From Streptomyces sp. A0642 (GTDB taxonomy: Bacteria; Actinomycetota; Actinomycetes; Streptomycetales; Streptomycetaceae), in NCBI RefSeq assembly GCF_004795105.1, contig NZ_SSBL01000011.1, positions 1 to 64,000 on the forward strand: a stretch of DNA of 64,000 nt, read 5' to 3'. Positions 1-8,203 of this stretch are shown one piece after another. Position 1 is the first letter of the stretch, and the number at the start of each line of letters is the position of its first letter. Under the pieces are notes generated by a model, which had not been told where the DNA came from, did not search any database, and saw only the letters and a list, made by a program, of their open reading frames with translations. Position numbers and translations under genes: made by a program.

Positions 1-78
1 CGCACGGGGGGCGAGACGCCGCTCGTGCGTGCCTTCGCCCGGGCGGCGGCCGATGCGGACGGGCCGGCAGGGCAGTGA
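1..78 (+). CDS. 3' end of an unidentified gene (partial)
   Basis: Reading from base 1 gives 25 in-frame codons ending GPAGQ and a TGA at 76-78. The third codon positions are almost all G or C, as expected for actinomycete coding sequence. The start lies outside the window. The fragment is too short to assign to a family, and chance open reading cannot be excluded. Confidence 0.35.
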   Translation, partial: RTGGETPLVRAFARAAADADGPAGQ

Positions 79-101
79 CACCTGGCTTCCTCCTCCGCTG
101 T

Positions 102-107
102 TAGCGT
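102..107 (+). promoter_or_regulatory. -10 element of a leaderless promoter
   Basis: TAGCGT lies exactly 6 bases before the GTG start at 114, the spacing at which transcription begins on the start codon. No Shine-Dalgarno sequence precedes that GTG, so the gene is probably translated from a leaderless mRNA. Confidence 0.5.
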
Positions 108-113
108 GCCGCC

Positions 114-770
114 GTGGATCTCTTCTCGCGCGCGTGGACAGCGCTCCGGACGGCGGTCGCCGAACTCCCGGACGAGGACTTCGCGCGTCCTTCCGGCTGC
201 ACCGGCTGGCTCGTACGGGACCTGGTGTGCCACCTGGTCATCGACGCCCAGGACGTCCTCATCACGCTGGCCACCCCCGCCGAATCCGCGCCGACGCGGG
301 ACGCGGTGACCTACTGGGAGGTCTCCGGTACGCCTCCGGGCGGGGACGACCCGCTCGACGCGCTGACCGTGCGCCTCGCGGCGGCGTACGGAGAACCGTG
401 GCTGCTCAAGTTCCACCTCGACGACGTGGGTGCGGCCGCCGGCCGGGCCGCCGGTCTCGCGGACCCCGAAGCCCGGGTCGGGACCCGCGACGAGGTGCTC
501 ACGGTGGACGCGTACCTCACCGCGTACGTCCTGGAATGGACGCTGCACCACCTCGACCTGATCGCGCATCTCCCGGCCGCGTCCGGCCCGCCGCCCGAGG
601 GCCTCGCCCGCTCGCGGCGGCTCCTGGAGTCCATCGCGGGCGCGGCGTTCCCCGCGTCGCTTTCGGACGAGGACGCGCTCCTCGTCGGCACCGGCCGCCG
701 CACCCCGACCGCGGCGGAGACGGCCGAACTCGGTGGTCTCGCCGCCCGGCTTCCCCTGGTCCTAGGCTGA
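114..770 (+). CDS. Maleylpyruvate isomerase N-terminal (DinB superfamily) protein
   Basis: The 218-residue protein starts with GTG. It has the signature of the actinobacterial mycothiol-dependent maleylpyruvate isomerase/DinB four-helix family: GWLVRDLVCHL at residues 31-41 with His40, and EWTLHHLDL at 141-149. The histidines of these motifs bind a divalent metal in studied relatives, and the usual cofactor thiol is mycothiol. The length fits the family. It stands alone and is convergent with the large gene at 897, so context gives no substrate. The start is favoured by the leaderless promoter just upstream. The fold is well supported but the reaction is unknown. Confidence 0.75.
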   Translation: MDLFSRAWTALRTAVAELPDEDFARPSGCTGWLVRDLVCHLVIDAQDVLITLATPAESAPTRDAVTYWEVSGTPPGGDDPLDALTVRLAAAYGEPWLLKFHLDDVGAAAGRAAGLADPEARVGTRDEVLTVDAYLTAYVLEWTLHHLDLIAHLPAASGPPPEGLARSRRLLESIAGAAFPASLSDEDALLVGTGRRTPTAAETAELGGLAARLPLVLG

Positions 771-896
771 GCCGTCGGGGGCCGGACGACCGGGCGTCGG
801 GAGGGGGCGGGCGATGCGAGGGCCGGGACATCGCCTGTGCGGCTGCCTGGAATGCCCCGCCCCTCCCGCATCCCTCGATTCCGCCGGTGCGTCAGG

Positions 897-3467
897 TCAG
901 CCGTGCAGGAACTGGTATCCGATCCACACCTGGATCTGTGTCAGCCCGTCGAGGTCCAGCCCCGTGTCGAACTGCTTCTGGGGGACGGTCACCTGCCAGT
1001 TACCGCCCACGCCCCGGCCCCAGAAGGCCAGTGACTTGGGAGCGTCGAGGGGCGGGTCGTAGCCCAGCCCTTCATCGGCCAGCAGCGGCGTCGTCTTGGC
1101 GGTGCGCGTGCTGACCTTGGGCAGCAGCCACTGGGTGGTGACGCTCTGGTCGGGCCGGCGCTGCTGGTACCTCCCGTCGTGGCGCACCTCGCACGAGATC
1201 TCGCCTTCGGGGTGAGAGGCACCGATGAGTGCCAGGCGGATGCTCTTGATCTTCGCGTCGAAATGGTCGGCCGGTACGCCGGCGACCGGATCGACGGTGA
1301 ACGCGAACCGGTGCAGGGACTTCAGGTCGGCCACCTGCGGATCGGAGGGCTTGAACGATTGCCTGATCCAGTCCTGATCGAGCGGTCCGTCGAAGTACTC
1401 GGTGTAGTCGGTCTGCATGTGCACCAGGGTGAGGATCCTTCCCCACGACGAGGTGAGCTCACTCGCGAGCCTGACTTCGTCGATCTCCTTCTCGTAGTAG
1501 TCGGTCGAGAGGTCGGGGCTGATCCGGCCGGCGTCGAGGGGGAAGTGAGGGTTTTCGTCCTTCAACGTGTAGATCTCGACCGACCGCTTCGCCCGGAACG
1601 CGAGGCCCAGCAAGGCGTCGGCCTTCGACTGAGCGGTGGAGACGGCCAGCATCCCCGCCTGCTTGACCGCCTCCGCGTCCAGAACCTGCTTGTGCTGCAG
1701 GGCATCCGCCTGTGCGGCCACGTATTGCGCGCCGGTCAGCCGGGCGGTGCCCGCGTCGACGCGCTGGCGGGCGAGCACGGCGCGGTTGCGGGCGAGCAGC
1801 AGGTCGTGGGTGAGCTCGGTGCCACGCCTGATCAGGGCCACATGCGGCGCGTTCTGGGCCGTCGTGACCTGGGCGAGCCTCTGCGCGACGGTGACGAAGT
1901 TGACGACCGTGCGGGCACTTCCGATGACGGTGGAGGCATCCTGGTCGACCGCGGCGTACGCGGCGTTGATCTCCGTCAGATCGGCGTCGTCGCCGCGCAG
2001 CAGTGCCTGGGCGATCGGCGCCGCGCTGTCGAACACGGTGTCCGCGAGCAGCATGAGGTTCGGCGCCAGGGCGACCAGGCTTGCGCCGGCGGTCGGGACC
2101 GCGGCCACCACGCTCAACACCGCGCCACCGACCTCGGCGATCGTCGCGACGACGTCGCCGAAGGAGATGCCGGGCGGGTCCGGTTGGTGCTGGGCCTCGA
2201 CGATGGCCGCGCCGATGGCCGCGGTCGCCTGGTCCACCTGCGTCTGGGCGTAGGCGAGGTCGCTGTCGGCCTGGGCCTGTTCCGTCCTGGCGATGCCGAG
2301 GGTGCGGTCGGCGTCGTCGCGCGCTGCGGTCGCCTGCAGCGACAGCTGACCGGCGATCTCGGCCAGATCGCCGATCGTCTTGTGCGCGATGATCTCGTTG
2401 ACGCCGATACCGAGAAACTGCAGAACCGGGCCCAGGAAGCGGGTGAACGCCTCGATGTACGCGTCGAAATTGGGCACCACGTCCAGGTCGGGTGGCAGCC
2501 CCAGGGCGTTGGCGCCTCCACCGACCCACGCCGCTCCGGGTGCCGGAGGGAAGCCGGCGAGCTGGCGTTGCAGGCGGATCGCGTCGGCGTTGTCGGGTTG
2601 CAGTTCCAGCGCCCGCTTGAACTCGGTCGCCGCGAGGGCTCCGTACGCGGCCCGCTCCGGCACACCCGGGTTGTACAGGTGATAGAAGTAGTCGCCGACG
2701 GCGATGCGGTAGGGGGCCCAGTAGTTCGCGAAGACCGGTCCAGCGCTGTCGAGCAGTGGCCGGAGGCCGGCGACGTAGTCGGCTTCGCCGAGGGTGGTGA
2801 CGTCGACCCGGCCGTCGGGCCCCCCGGGGCCGTCCGCTCCGGGCTCCCCCTCCACCGACCCTGAGCTGAAGGGGCCCTGCGCGGCCGCCCCGCCGGGGCC
2901 GCCCGGACCGCCCGCACCGCCGGCGGCCGACAGATCCGGCGGCGTCTCGTCCTCGATGCTGGTGAACGTGATCGACCCGCCGCTGCCGCCCGGACCACCG
3001 GGCCCGCCCATGCCCCCGTTGGTGGGATCGGCGCCCGGGATGTCCACGCTCTCGTGCCATACGTCGCGGGTGGTTCCGTAGACGTCGTCGGTGACGGTCT
3101 CCCAGTAGCCGTCGCTGTGATAGCTGGCCGTCCCCGGAGAGCCGTCCGCCCCGGCCGCCCCGGCGGTCCCGTATCCGCCGGGGGCGTACACCCGCGCGTT
3201 GACGGACCGGCGGCACATCACCGTGACCGCGCCGCCGGGCCCGCCCCTGCTCGTGGCGCCGGCATCGATCACTCCGTTGCTGCCGTCGTAGACATCCGCG
3301 ACGATGATCACTCGGTTCGCGGTGACCCGCAGATTGCACCCGGGCTCGTGCTGCACGACGCGCCCGATGAGGAATACCGGCCCGCTGGTGGGCCGCGCGC
3401 AGAATGCGTTCAGCTTCTCGGTGATCGTCACCGTGTCGCGAATGTAGGGATAGTAGTGGGGAAGCAT
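897..3467 (-). CDS. Large orphan protein: glycine-rich N-terminus, helical core, Tc-toxin A-like C-terminus
   Basis: 856 residues, ATG start with GAGGAG eight bases upstream, no signal peptide. Residues about 75-235 are rich in Gly-Gly-Pro and Gly-Pro-Gly runs (GGPGGPGGSGGS). A short TPR-like helix pair follows at about 282-305 (FKRALELQPDNADA). Residues 340-650 are long amphipathic helices. The end resembles the C-terminal TcB-binding region of Tc-toxin A proteins: a helix at about 657 (YYEKEIDEVRLASEL), a beta-rich stretch with KIKSIRLALIG at about 737, and FWGRGVGGNWQVTVP near 814 followed by a final strand, matching the TcA ending PFEGxGxxSxWxLxLP. Known TcA subunits are over 2000 residues, so this is a shortened or distant relative. 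No TcB or TcC partner is nearby. The toxin-like similarity is read by eye and the function is inferred only. Confidence 0.6.
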   Translation of the reverse strand: MLPHYYPYIRDTVTITEKLNAFCARPTSGPVFLIGRVVQHEPGCNLRVTANRVIIVADVYDGSNGVIDAGATSRGGPGGAVTVMCRRSVNARVYAPGGYGTAGAAGADGSPGTASYHSDGYWETVTDDVYGTTRDVWHESVDIPGADPTNGGMGGPGGPGGSGGSITFTSIEDETPPDLSAAGGAGGPGGPGGAAAQGPFSSGSVEGEPGADGPGGPDGRVDVTTLGEADYVAGLRPLLDSAGPVFANYWAPYRIAVGDYFYHLYNPGVPERAAYGALAATEFKRALELQPDNADAIRLQRQLAGFPPAPGAAWVGGGANALGLPPDLDVVPNFDAYIEAFTRFLGPVLQFLGIGVNEIIAHKTIGDLAEIAGQLSLQATAARDDADRTLGIARTEQAQADSDLAYAQTQVDQATAAIGAAIVEAQHQPDPPGISFGDVVATIAEVGGAVLSVVAAVPTAGASLVALAPNLMLLADTVFDSAAPIAQALLRGDDADLTEINAAYAAVDQDASTVIGSARTVVNFVTVAQRLAQVTTAQNAPHVALIRRGTELTHDLLLARNRAVLARQRVDAGTARLTGAQYVAAQADALQHKQVLDAEAVKQAGMLAVSTAQSKADALLGLAFRAKRSVEIYTLKDENPHFPLDAGRISPDLSTDYYEKEIDEVRLASELTSSWGRILTLVHMQTDYTEYFDGPLDQDWIRQSFKPSDPQVADLKSLHRFAFTVDPVAGVPADHFDAKIKSIRLALIGASHPEGEISCEVRHDGRYQQRRPDQSVTTQWLLPKVSTRTAKTTPLLADEGLGYDPPLDAPKSLAFWGRGVGGNWQVTVPQKQFDTGLDLDGLTQIQVWIGYQFLHG

Positions 3468-3749
3468 GTTCTACGCTCCTCACGGATACGCGGTGTGGGG
3501 CGAGCGGGGGCCGGGTCGTGCCCTGCGGGGGCGGAAGCGCCCTGCGAAGGGGTGACGGGATGCCCTGTTCCGGTGTCCGCACGTGATGCGACGGAACAGG
3601 GGCGCTCCGGGCCTGCCGGCGCGAGTGGTGCGCCCTTCCAGTGTGTGCCCCCGTGTTCGAGCCTTCCAGTTGAGCTCCCGCCGGCGGACGGGCCGAGGCG
3701 GCGGCGCACGAGTGACGCGCCCCGCCCCGGCCGTCAGGGCTCAGCTCCG

Positions 3750-4568
3750 TTACGGCAGCGGGCCGTCCAGGATGCGGCCCACCAGGTCGGCCACCGCCCC
3801 CTCGGAGCAGGGCGCGACCACGATGTCCGCGGCTTTCAGGACTTCGGGGTGGCCGTCGCCGACCGCGGCGCCGAGGCCCGCGAGGGTGACCATGCCCGTG
3901 TCGTTGGGGTTGTCCCCGATGGCCGCGATCCGGTGCGTGTCCATGCCGTACCGCGCGGCCAGCTCCCTCAGCGCGGCCTCCTTGCCGGCGCCGGGGGGCA
4001 GGATCTCCAGGTACGTGTCCTCCGACTGGACGAGCAGGGCGTCCGGGCAGTGGCGCGTCACCAAGCCGGCCAGGGGTGAGGGGTTCCGGCCGTCGGAGAT
4101 CAGCATGACCTTGGTGGGCGGGCCGTCCGGCGGGTCGGGCAGCAGCACGATGCGGTCGCGGCGGGCGTAGTCCGTCAGCGCGGGGGCGTCGCGCAGGACA
4201 TGGGCGTCGCCCCCGCTGAAGGCGACCGCGCCCACGCCGTCGGGGAGGGCGGGGACGACCTGGTCCCGCAGCGGCGGCCAGACGGCGCCCAGGTCCAGGT
4301 CCAGGAGGTGGGCTCCGGTGGCGGGGTCGGTGATGCGGGCCCCGTTGTACAGGATCATCGGGGTGTCCAGGCCGAGTTCCCGGTGGTACGGGGTGGCGGA
4401 TTCCTCGTTGCGGCCCGTGGCGATGAACACCGTGCCGCCGCTGTCCCGGTAGCGGCGCAGCGCCTCCACGCTGCGGGGTACCAGGCCGAGGTTCCGGTCG
4501 ACCAGGGTGCCGTCGAGGTCGGTGACGATCCAGGCGTGGCTCAGCCCGGCCCCGGGGTCCGCGGTCAT
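3750..4568 (-). CDS. Cof-type HAD phosphatase
   Basis: 272 residues. HAD motif I is VTDLDGTLV near residue 14 (DxD nucleophile and general acid). Motif II is FIATGRN, motif III is the Lys in PTKVMLISDG, and motif IV is AIGDNPND. The large C2-type cap fits Cof-like sugar-phosphate phosphatases. The ATG start is chosen because it overlaps the TGA of the inositol monophosphatase as ATGA, so the genes are translationally coupled. It is the last gene of the transporter operon. A role in removing phosphate from an imported sugar or inositol phosphate is inferred from context; the exact substrate cannot be read from sequence. Confidence 0.85.
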   Translation of the reverse strand: MTADPGAGLSHAWIVTDLDGTLVDRNLGLVPRSVEALRRYRDSGGTVFIATGRNEESATPYHRELGLDTPMILYNGARITDPATGAHLLDLDLGAVWPPLRDQVVPALPDGVGAVAFSGGDAHVLRDAPALTDYARRDRIVLLPDPPDGPPTKVMLISDGRNPSPLAGLVTRHCPDALLVQSEDTYLEILPPGAGKEAALRELAARYGMDTHRIAAIGDNPNDTGMVTLAGLGAAVGDGHPEVLKAADIVVAPCSEGAVADLVGRILDGPLP

Positions 4569-5401
4569 CGGCTCGTCCCCGCGGCCCGGGCGGTGTACCA
4601 GCGCGTGAAGTCCCTCAGCGCCGTCGGCTCCAGGTCCCGGGTGTACGCCATGTAGCACGGCTGGTCCCAGCCGGGTTCCCCGCCGAACGGTACGTACGTG
4701 CCGCCCGCCCGGTCGACGAGCATGTGGGCGGCGCAGATGTCCCACGCGTTGACGGTCGTGCCCAGCGCCGCGTCGCACCAGCCCGCCGCCACATGGGCGA
4801 GGGTGAGCGCGGCGCTGCCCGTGCGGCGGACGGTGCCGTAGCGGGAGACGAGTCCGGCGAACCGCGCCGGGGACTCCGGGTCGCCGGACGCGAGTTCCCT
4901 GCTGTTGGGAAAGCCGGTGATGAGGAGGGCGCGGGATTCGTCGGCGGTCCCGGCGGACACCAGCGGGCGGTCGCCCAGGTAGGCGCCCCGGAGGTCGGCG
5001 GAGAAGACGTGGCCGGCTATCGGGTCGACCACGGCGGCGGCCACCGGGCGGCCGTCGACGACGGCCCCGATCGCGGTGCAGAAGAACGCCAGACCGTGGG
5101 CGAAGTTGGCGGTGCCGTCGATCGGGTCCACGTACCAGGAGACCGTGCCGCTGCCGTCCCGGCGGCCGCCCTCCTCGCCGATGACCGTGCTGTCGGGGAC
5201 CTTGCCGAGCAGGGCGTGCCGGATGCGCTCCTCGGCCCGCCGGTCGTGCTCGGTCACGGGGTCGTGCTCGTCGCGCTTGAACTCCACGTCCATCCGGCCG
5301 CGGAACGCGTCCCGCAGGTCGGGCGCCACCGCGAGCGCGGCCTCCACGGCCACCGTGCGCAGGTGTGCGGAGAGTTCGTCGATGTCGTCCGTCGCGGTCA
5401 T
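4565..5401 (-). CDS. Inositol monophosphatase family protein
   Basis: 278 residues. It has the complete metal-binding set of the IMPase/FBPase superfamily: GEEGG, then WYVDPIDGTANF, then NAWDICAA near the C-terminus. These residues coordinate the Mg ions that hydrolyse inositol 1-phosphate and similar monoesters. The start ATG overlaps the upstream stop as ATGA, and its own stop overlaps the next start in the same way. Paralogues also act on histidinol phosphate or PAPS, but the neighbouring phytase and iol genes make an inositol phosphate the best-supported substrate. Confidence 0.9.
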   Translation of the reverse strand: MTATDDIDELSAHLRTVAVEAALAVAPDLRDAFRGRMDVEFKRDEHDPVTEHDRRAEERIRHALLGKVPDSTVIGEEGGRRDGSGTVSWYVDPIDGTANFAHGLAFFCTAIGAVVDGRPVAAAVVDPIAGHVFSADLRGAYLGDRPLVSAGTADESRALLITGFPNSRELASGDPESPARFAGLVSRYGTVRRTGSAALTLAHVAAGWCDAALGTTVNAWDICAAHMLVDRAGGTYVPFGGEPGWDQPCYMAYTRDLEPTALRDFTRWYTARAAGTSR

Positions 5402-6207
5402 GCGTGATCCCCTCGGTCGGCCGTGTCGGGCCGGGTCAGTGCGGAGCGCAGCAGCTCCAGGAGTCCTTCGCCGTCGTGGACGACCGTGTCGGGCTGCGGG
5501 CGGGCGGCCGGGTCGAGGCGGGCCTCGGGGCGCATCAGCACCGTGCGGCCGACCCCCGCCCGGATCCCGCACACCACGTCGCGGTCGTAGTTGTCGCCCA
5601 CGTACCAGCAGTCCGCCGGGTCCGTGCCCAGCGCCCGGGCGGCCAGCAGGAGCAGGTGCGGGCCCGGTTTGCGGTGGCCGGTCTCGTCCGAGTAGACCTG
5701 CACGCCGAGGTACGGCGCGATGCCGCCGGCCGCCGCCATCTCGCGGTTGAGCGCACCGACCAGGGTGTTGCTGACGATGCCGGTGCGGATGCCGTGCTCC
5801 CGGCACAGCCGGAGCACCTGGATCACCGCGGGGTCGTGGGCCTTGTCGCCCTCGGCCAGGACCAGCCCGCGGCACAGCGCCGTCGCCTCGGCGGTCACCG
5901 CCGCCCGCGCCGCTTCGGGCCAGTCCGCCGCGATGAACTCCGCCCACAGCTCGCGGTGGGTGACCTCGCGCGGCGCGGCTCTGCGGGCGTTGCCGTTCTT
6001 CCAGTCGCCGTACGCGGCCCGGCCGGCGCGGATGTCGTGCAGGACCCGTTCCCGGTCGAGGCCGGTCAGCCCGCCGGCGAGGGCGAGCACCCGGTCGGCG
6101 AACGCGGGCATCCGCTCGGGGCGTTTCACCGACCGGATCAGGACGCCGCCGTGGTCCAGGAGCAGGGCGCGGGGCGGGCCGCTCCGCGCCCCCGGGCTAC
6201 GCGGCAT
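5398..6207 (-). CDS. HAD-family hydrolase (DxG type), first of a tandem pair
   Basis: 269 residues from the ATG at 6207; an in-frame GTG at 6222 is the alternative, and neither has a clear Shine-Dalgarno sequence. Motif I is LLLDHGGVL, with Gly where most HAD phosphatases have a second Asp. That form is typical of YihX-type hexose-phosphate phosphatases. Motif II is GIVSN, motif III is the Lys of GHRKPGP, and motif IV is WYVGDNYDRDV. Sequence and layout match the upstream HAD gene closely (WKNGNARRAAP against WKNAMSRPAAP), so the two arose by tandem duplication. It lies between the ABC transporter and the inositol monophosphatase, with overlaps on both sides. Substrate unknown. Confidence 0.85.
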   Translation of the reverse strand: MPRSPGARSGPPRALLLDHGGVLIRSVKRPERMPAFADRVLALAGGLTGLDRERVLHDIRAGRAAYGDWKNGNARRAAPREVTHRELWAEFIAADWPEAARAAVTAEATALCRGLVLAEGDKAHDPAVIQVLRLCREHGIRTGIVSNTLVGALNREMAAAGGIAPYLGVQVYSDETGHRKPGPHLLLLAARALGTDPADCWYVGDNYDRDVVCGIRAGVGRTVLMRPEARLDPAARPQPDTVVHDGEGLLELLRSALTRPDTADRGDHA

Positions 6208-7000
6208 CGTCCGTACCCGCACCGGGCCGCGCGCACGCGGCGATCAGCAGGTCGCGGAGCCCGTACGGGTCGGCGACCACCGCGTCCGGCTGCACCCGGA
6301 CCACGTACGGGCGCTCGTACGTCCCCCGGGCCTCCATCAGCACGCTCGCGCCGACCCCCGCCCGCCGGCCGCACAGCACGTCACGGTCGAAGTTGTCGCC
6401 GACGTACCAGGTGCGGGAGGCCGGGACGCCGAGGGCCCGTGCCGCGAGGTGGATCATCTCGGGGTTGGGCTTACGGACGCCCGCCTCGTCGCTGTAGACC
6501 TGGAGGGCCAGCCGCTTGTCCAGGCCGGTGTCCCGCAGGTAGTCGCGGTGCACGGAGCCGCTCAGCGCGTTGGAGACGATGGCGACGGGCAGCCCGAAAC
6601 CGTCGGCGGCGTCCAGGAGTTCGTCCATGCCCGGACGGGTCTCGCGGTCCTGGCGCAGCTGGCCCTGCCGGTGGCACAGGACCAGGGCGTGCGCGGTGAC
6701 GAAGGCGAGGGCGGCCGGGGGCCAGTCGGCGGCGACGAACTCCGTCCAGTAGCGGTGGGCCGTCATCTCGGCGGGCGCGGCCGGCCGGGACATGGCGTTC
6801 TTCCAGTGCGAGTCGGCGGCGGCCGCCGCCTCGAGGTCGCTGACGATGTCTTCGCGGCTGAGCTCGTGGCAGCCCGCGGCCGTGAGGTCGCGGTGCAGTT
6901 CGGCAGCCAGCTCCTGCGGCCAGGAGGGGCGGTTGGTGGTGGCGACGACGACTCCACCGAAGTCGAGCAGCAGGGCTGCGGGGCGGATCAGCTGGTCCAC
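6197..7000 (-). CDS. HAD-family hydrolase (DxG type), second of a tandem pair
   Basis: 267 residues, GTG start with AAGGAG 11 bases upstream, overlapping the end of the ATPase gene by 13 bases. Motif I is LLLDFGGVV, motif II AIVSN, motif III the Lys of GVRKPNP, and motif IV WYVGDNFDRDV. Like its neighbour it replaces the usual second Asp of motif I by Gly. The coupled position behind the transporter ATPase suggests it processes the transported phosphoester. A dehalogenase-like activity cannot be excluded from motifs alone. Confidence 0.85.
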   Translation of the reverse strand: MDQLIRPAALLLDFGGVVVATTNRPSWPQELAAELHRDLTAAGCHELSREDIVSDLEAAAAADSHWKNAMSRPAAPAEMTAHRYWTEFVAADWPPAALAFVTAHALVLCHRQGQLRQDRETRPGMDELLDAADGFGLPVAIVSNALSGSVHRDYLRDTGLDKRLALQVYSDEAGVRKPNPEMIHLAARALGVPASRTWYVGDNFDRDVLCGRRAGVGASVLMEARGTYERPYVVRVQPDAVVADPYGLRDLLIAACARPGAGTDDAA

Positions 7001-8199
7001 GGTGCGGTGTTCTCCTTGCTGGGCCGGGTGGCAGAAGGTGCGGCGGCGGGAAGATCCGAGGCGGCGGAGGTCGCGGACGCGGCGGCCGACGGCTCCGGGA
7101 GCCTCGCCTGCGCCGCGTCGAACAGGTGCAGGTCGGTCAGGTCGACCGAGCAGCGGACGGTTTCTCCCGGCACCGCGGTCACCGCCTGGAAGGACATCAC
7201 GTACAGCTCGGTGTCCGCCGCGTCCAGCGACACCGTGGTGCTGGATCCCGTGGGCAGCACGGTGGTGACGGTGGCGTCGAACTCCAGGACGCCGTCCGGC
7301 GCCGGGACGGTGGCCGCGGGTCCGCGGGAGAGCCGGATCGACTCCGGGCGGACGCCCACCGTGCGCAACTGTCCGTTCAGCTCCCGGCGTTCGCTCACGA
7401 CGCGGTCGTGGACGGCGCCGCGGAACGGGCCGTCGTCGTCGGTCCCGACGTCGAAGAGGTTCATCGGGGGGCTGCCGACGAACTGGGCCACGAAGGTGTT
7501 GGCCGGGCGGTGGTAGACCTCCAGCGGAGGCGCGAGCTGCTGCACCTCGCCCTTGTTCATCACGACGACGTGGGTGGCCATCGTCATGGCCTCCAGCTGG
7601 TCGTGGGTGACGAACACGATGGTGTGGCCCGTCTCGTCGTGGAGCCGCTTCAGCTCGGCGCGCATCTCCAGGCGGAGCTGTGCGTCCAGGTTCGACAACG
7701 GCTCGTCCAGGAGCAGCACCTCCGGGTTGATGACGAGCATGCGGGCCAGGGAGACGCGCTGCTGCTGGCCGCCGGAGAGCTGGGCGGGGTAGCGGTCGGC
7801 GGCCCAGTCGATCTGCATCATCTTCAGGGCCTTCATGGTGCGTTCGGCCCGTTCGGCCGCGCGGACCTTCCGTACCCGCAGCCCGAACTCGACGTTCCTG
7901 GCGACCGTCAGGTGCGGCCACAGGGCGTAGTTCTGGAAGACCAGCCCCATCTCCCGCTCCTCGGGCGGCACGAACACGCCCTGCTCCACGCTGTCGCGGA
8001 CCCGTCCGCCGACCGAGATGGAGCCCGAGTCGAGGTGCTCCAGGCCGGCGATCATGCGGAGCGTGGTGGTCTTGCCGCAGCCGGAGGGGCCGAGCAGGCA
8101 GGTGAAGGAGCCGTCGGGTATTTCCAGGTCGAGATTGTCGATGGCGGGAGGGTTGGAGCCGTAGCTCTTCCGCACCGCGGTGAGCGCAATGGTGGGCAT
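6988..8199 (-). CDS. ABC transporter ATPase (ferric-iron/sugar-phosphate class)
   Basis: 403 residues. Walker A is GPSGCGKTT at 37-45, with a Q-loop at VFQNYALWPHL, signature LSGGQQQR, Walker B VLLLDEPLSNLD and switch His in FVTHD. After about residue 240 comes a TOBE-type regulatory region (GVRPESIRL), as in CUT1/FbpC/PotA ATPases. The last 40 residues are an Ala/Ser/Pro-rich tail. It lies four bases behind the permease gene and overlaps the next HAD gene. With the tandem permease and binding protein it forms a complete importer. Confidence 0.9.
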   Translation of the reverse strand: MPTIALTAVRKSYGSNPPAIDNLDLEIPDGSFTCLLGPSGCGKTTTLRMIAGLEHLDSGSISVGGRVRDSVEQGVFVPPEEREMGLVFQNYALWPHLTVARNVEFGLRVRKVRAAERAERTMKALKMMQIDWAADRYPAQLSGGQQQRVSLARMLVINPEVLLLDEPLSNLDAQLRLEMRAELKRLHDETGHTIVFVTHDQLEAMTMATHVVVMNKGEVQQLAPPLEVYHRPANTFVAQFVGSPPMNLFDVGTDDDGPFRGAVHDRVVSERRELNGQLRTVGVRPESIRLSRGPAATVPAPDGVLEFDATVTTVLPTGSSTTVSLDAADTELYVMSFQAVTAVPGETVRCSVDLTDLHLFDAAQARLPEPSAAASATSAASDLPAAAPSATRPSKENTAPWTS

Positions 8200-8203
8200 G
8201 GCG

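Noticed and set aside
1179..2864. 561-codon open frame on the plus strand opposite the Tc-toxin-like gene
   Set aside because: It is the antisense shadow of a GC-rich gene: the product is Arg/Gly/Val-rich with no recognisable domain, while the minus strand has a good ribosome site and a recognisable C-terminus.
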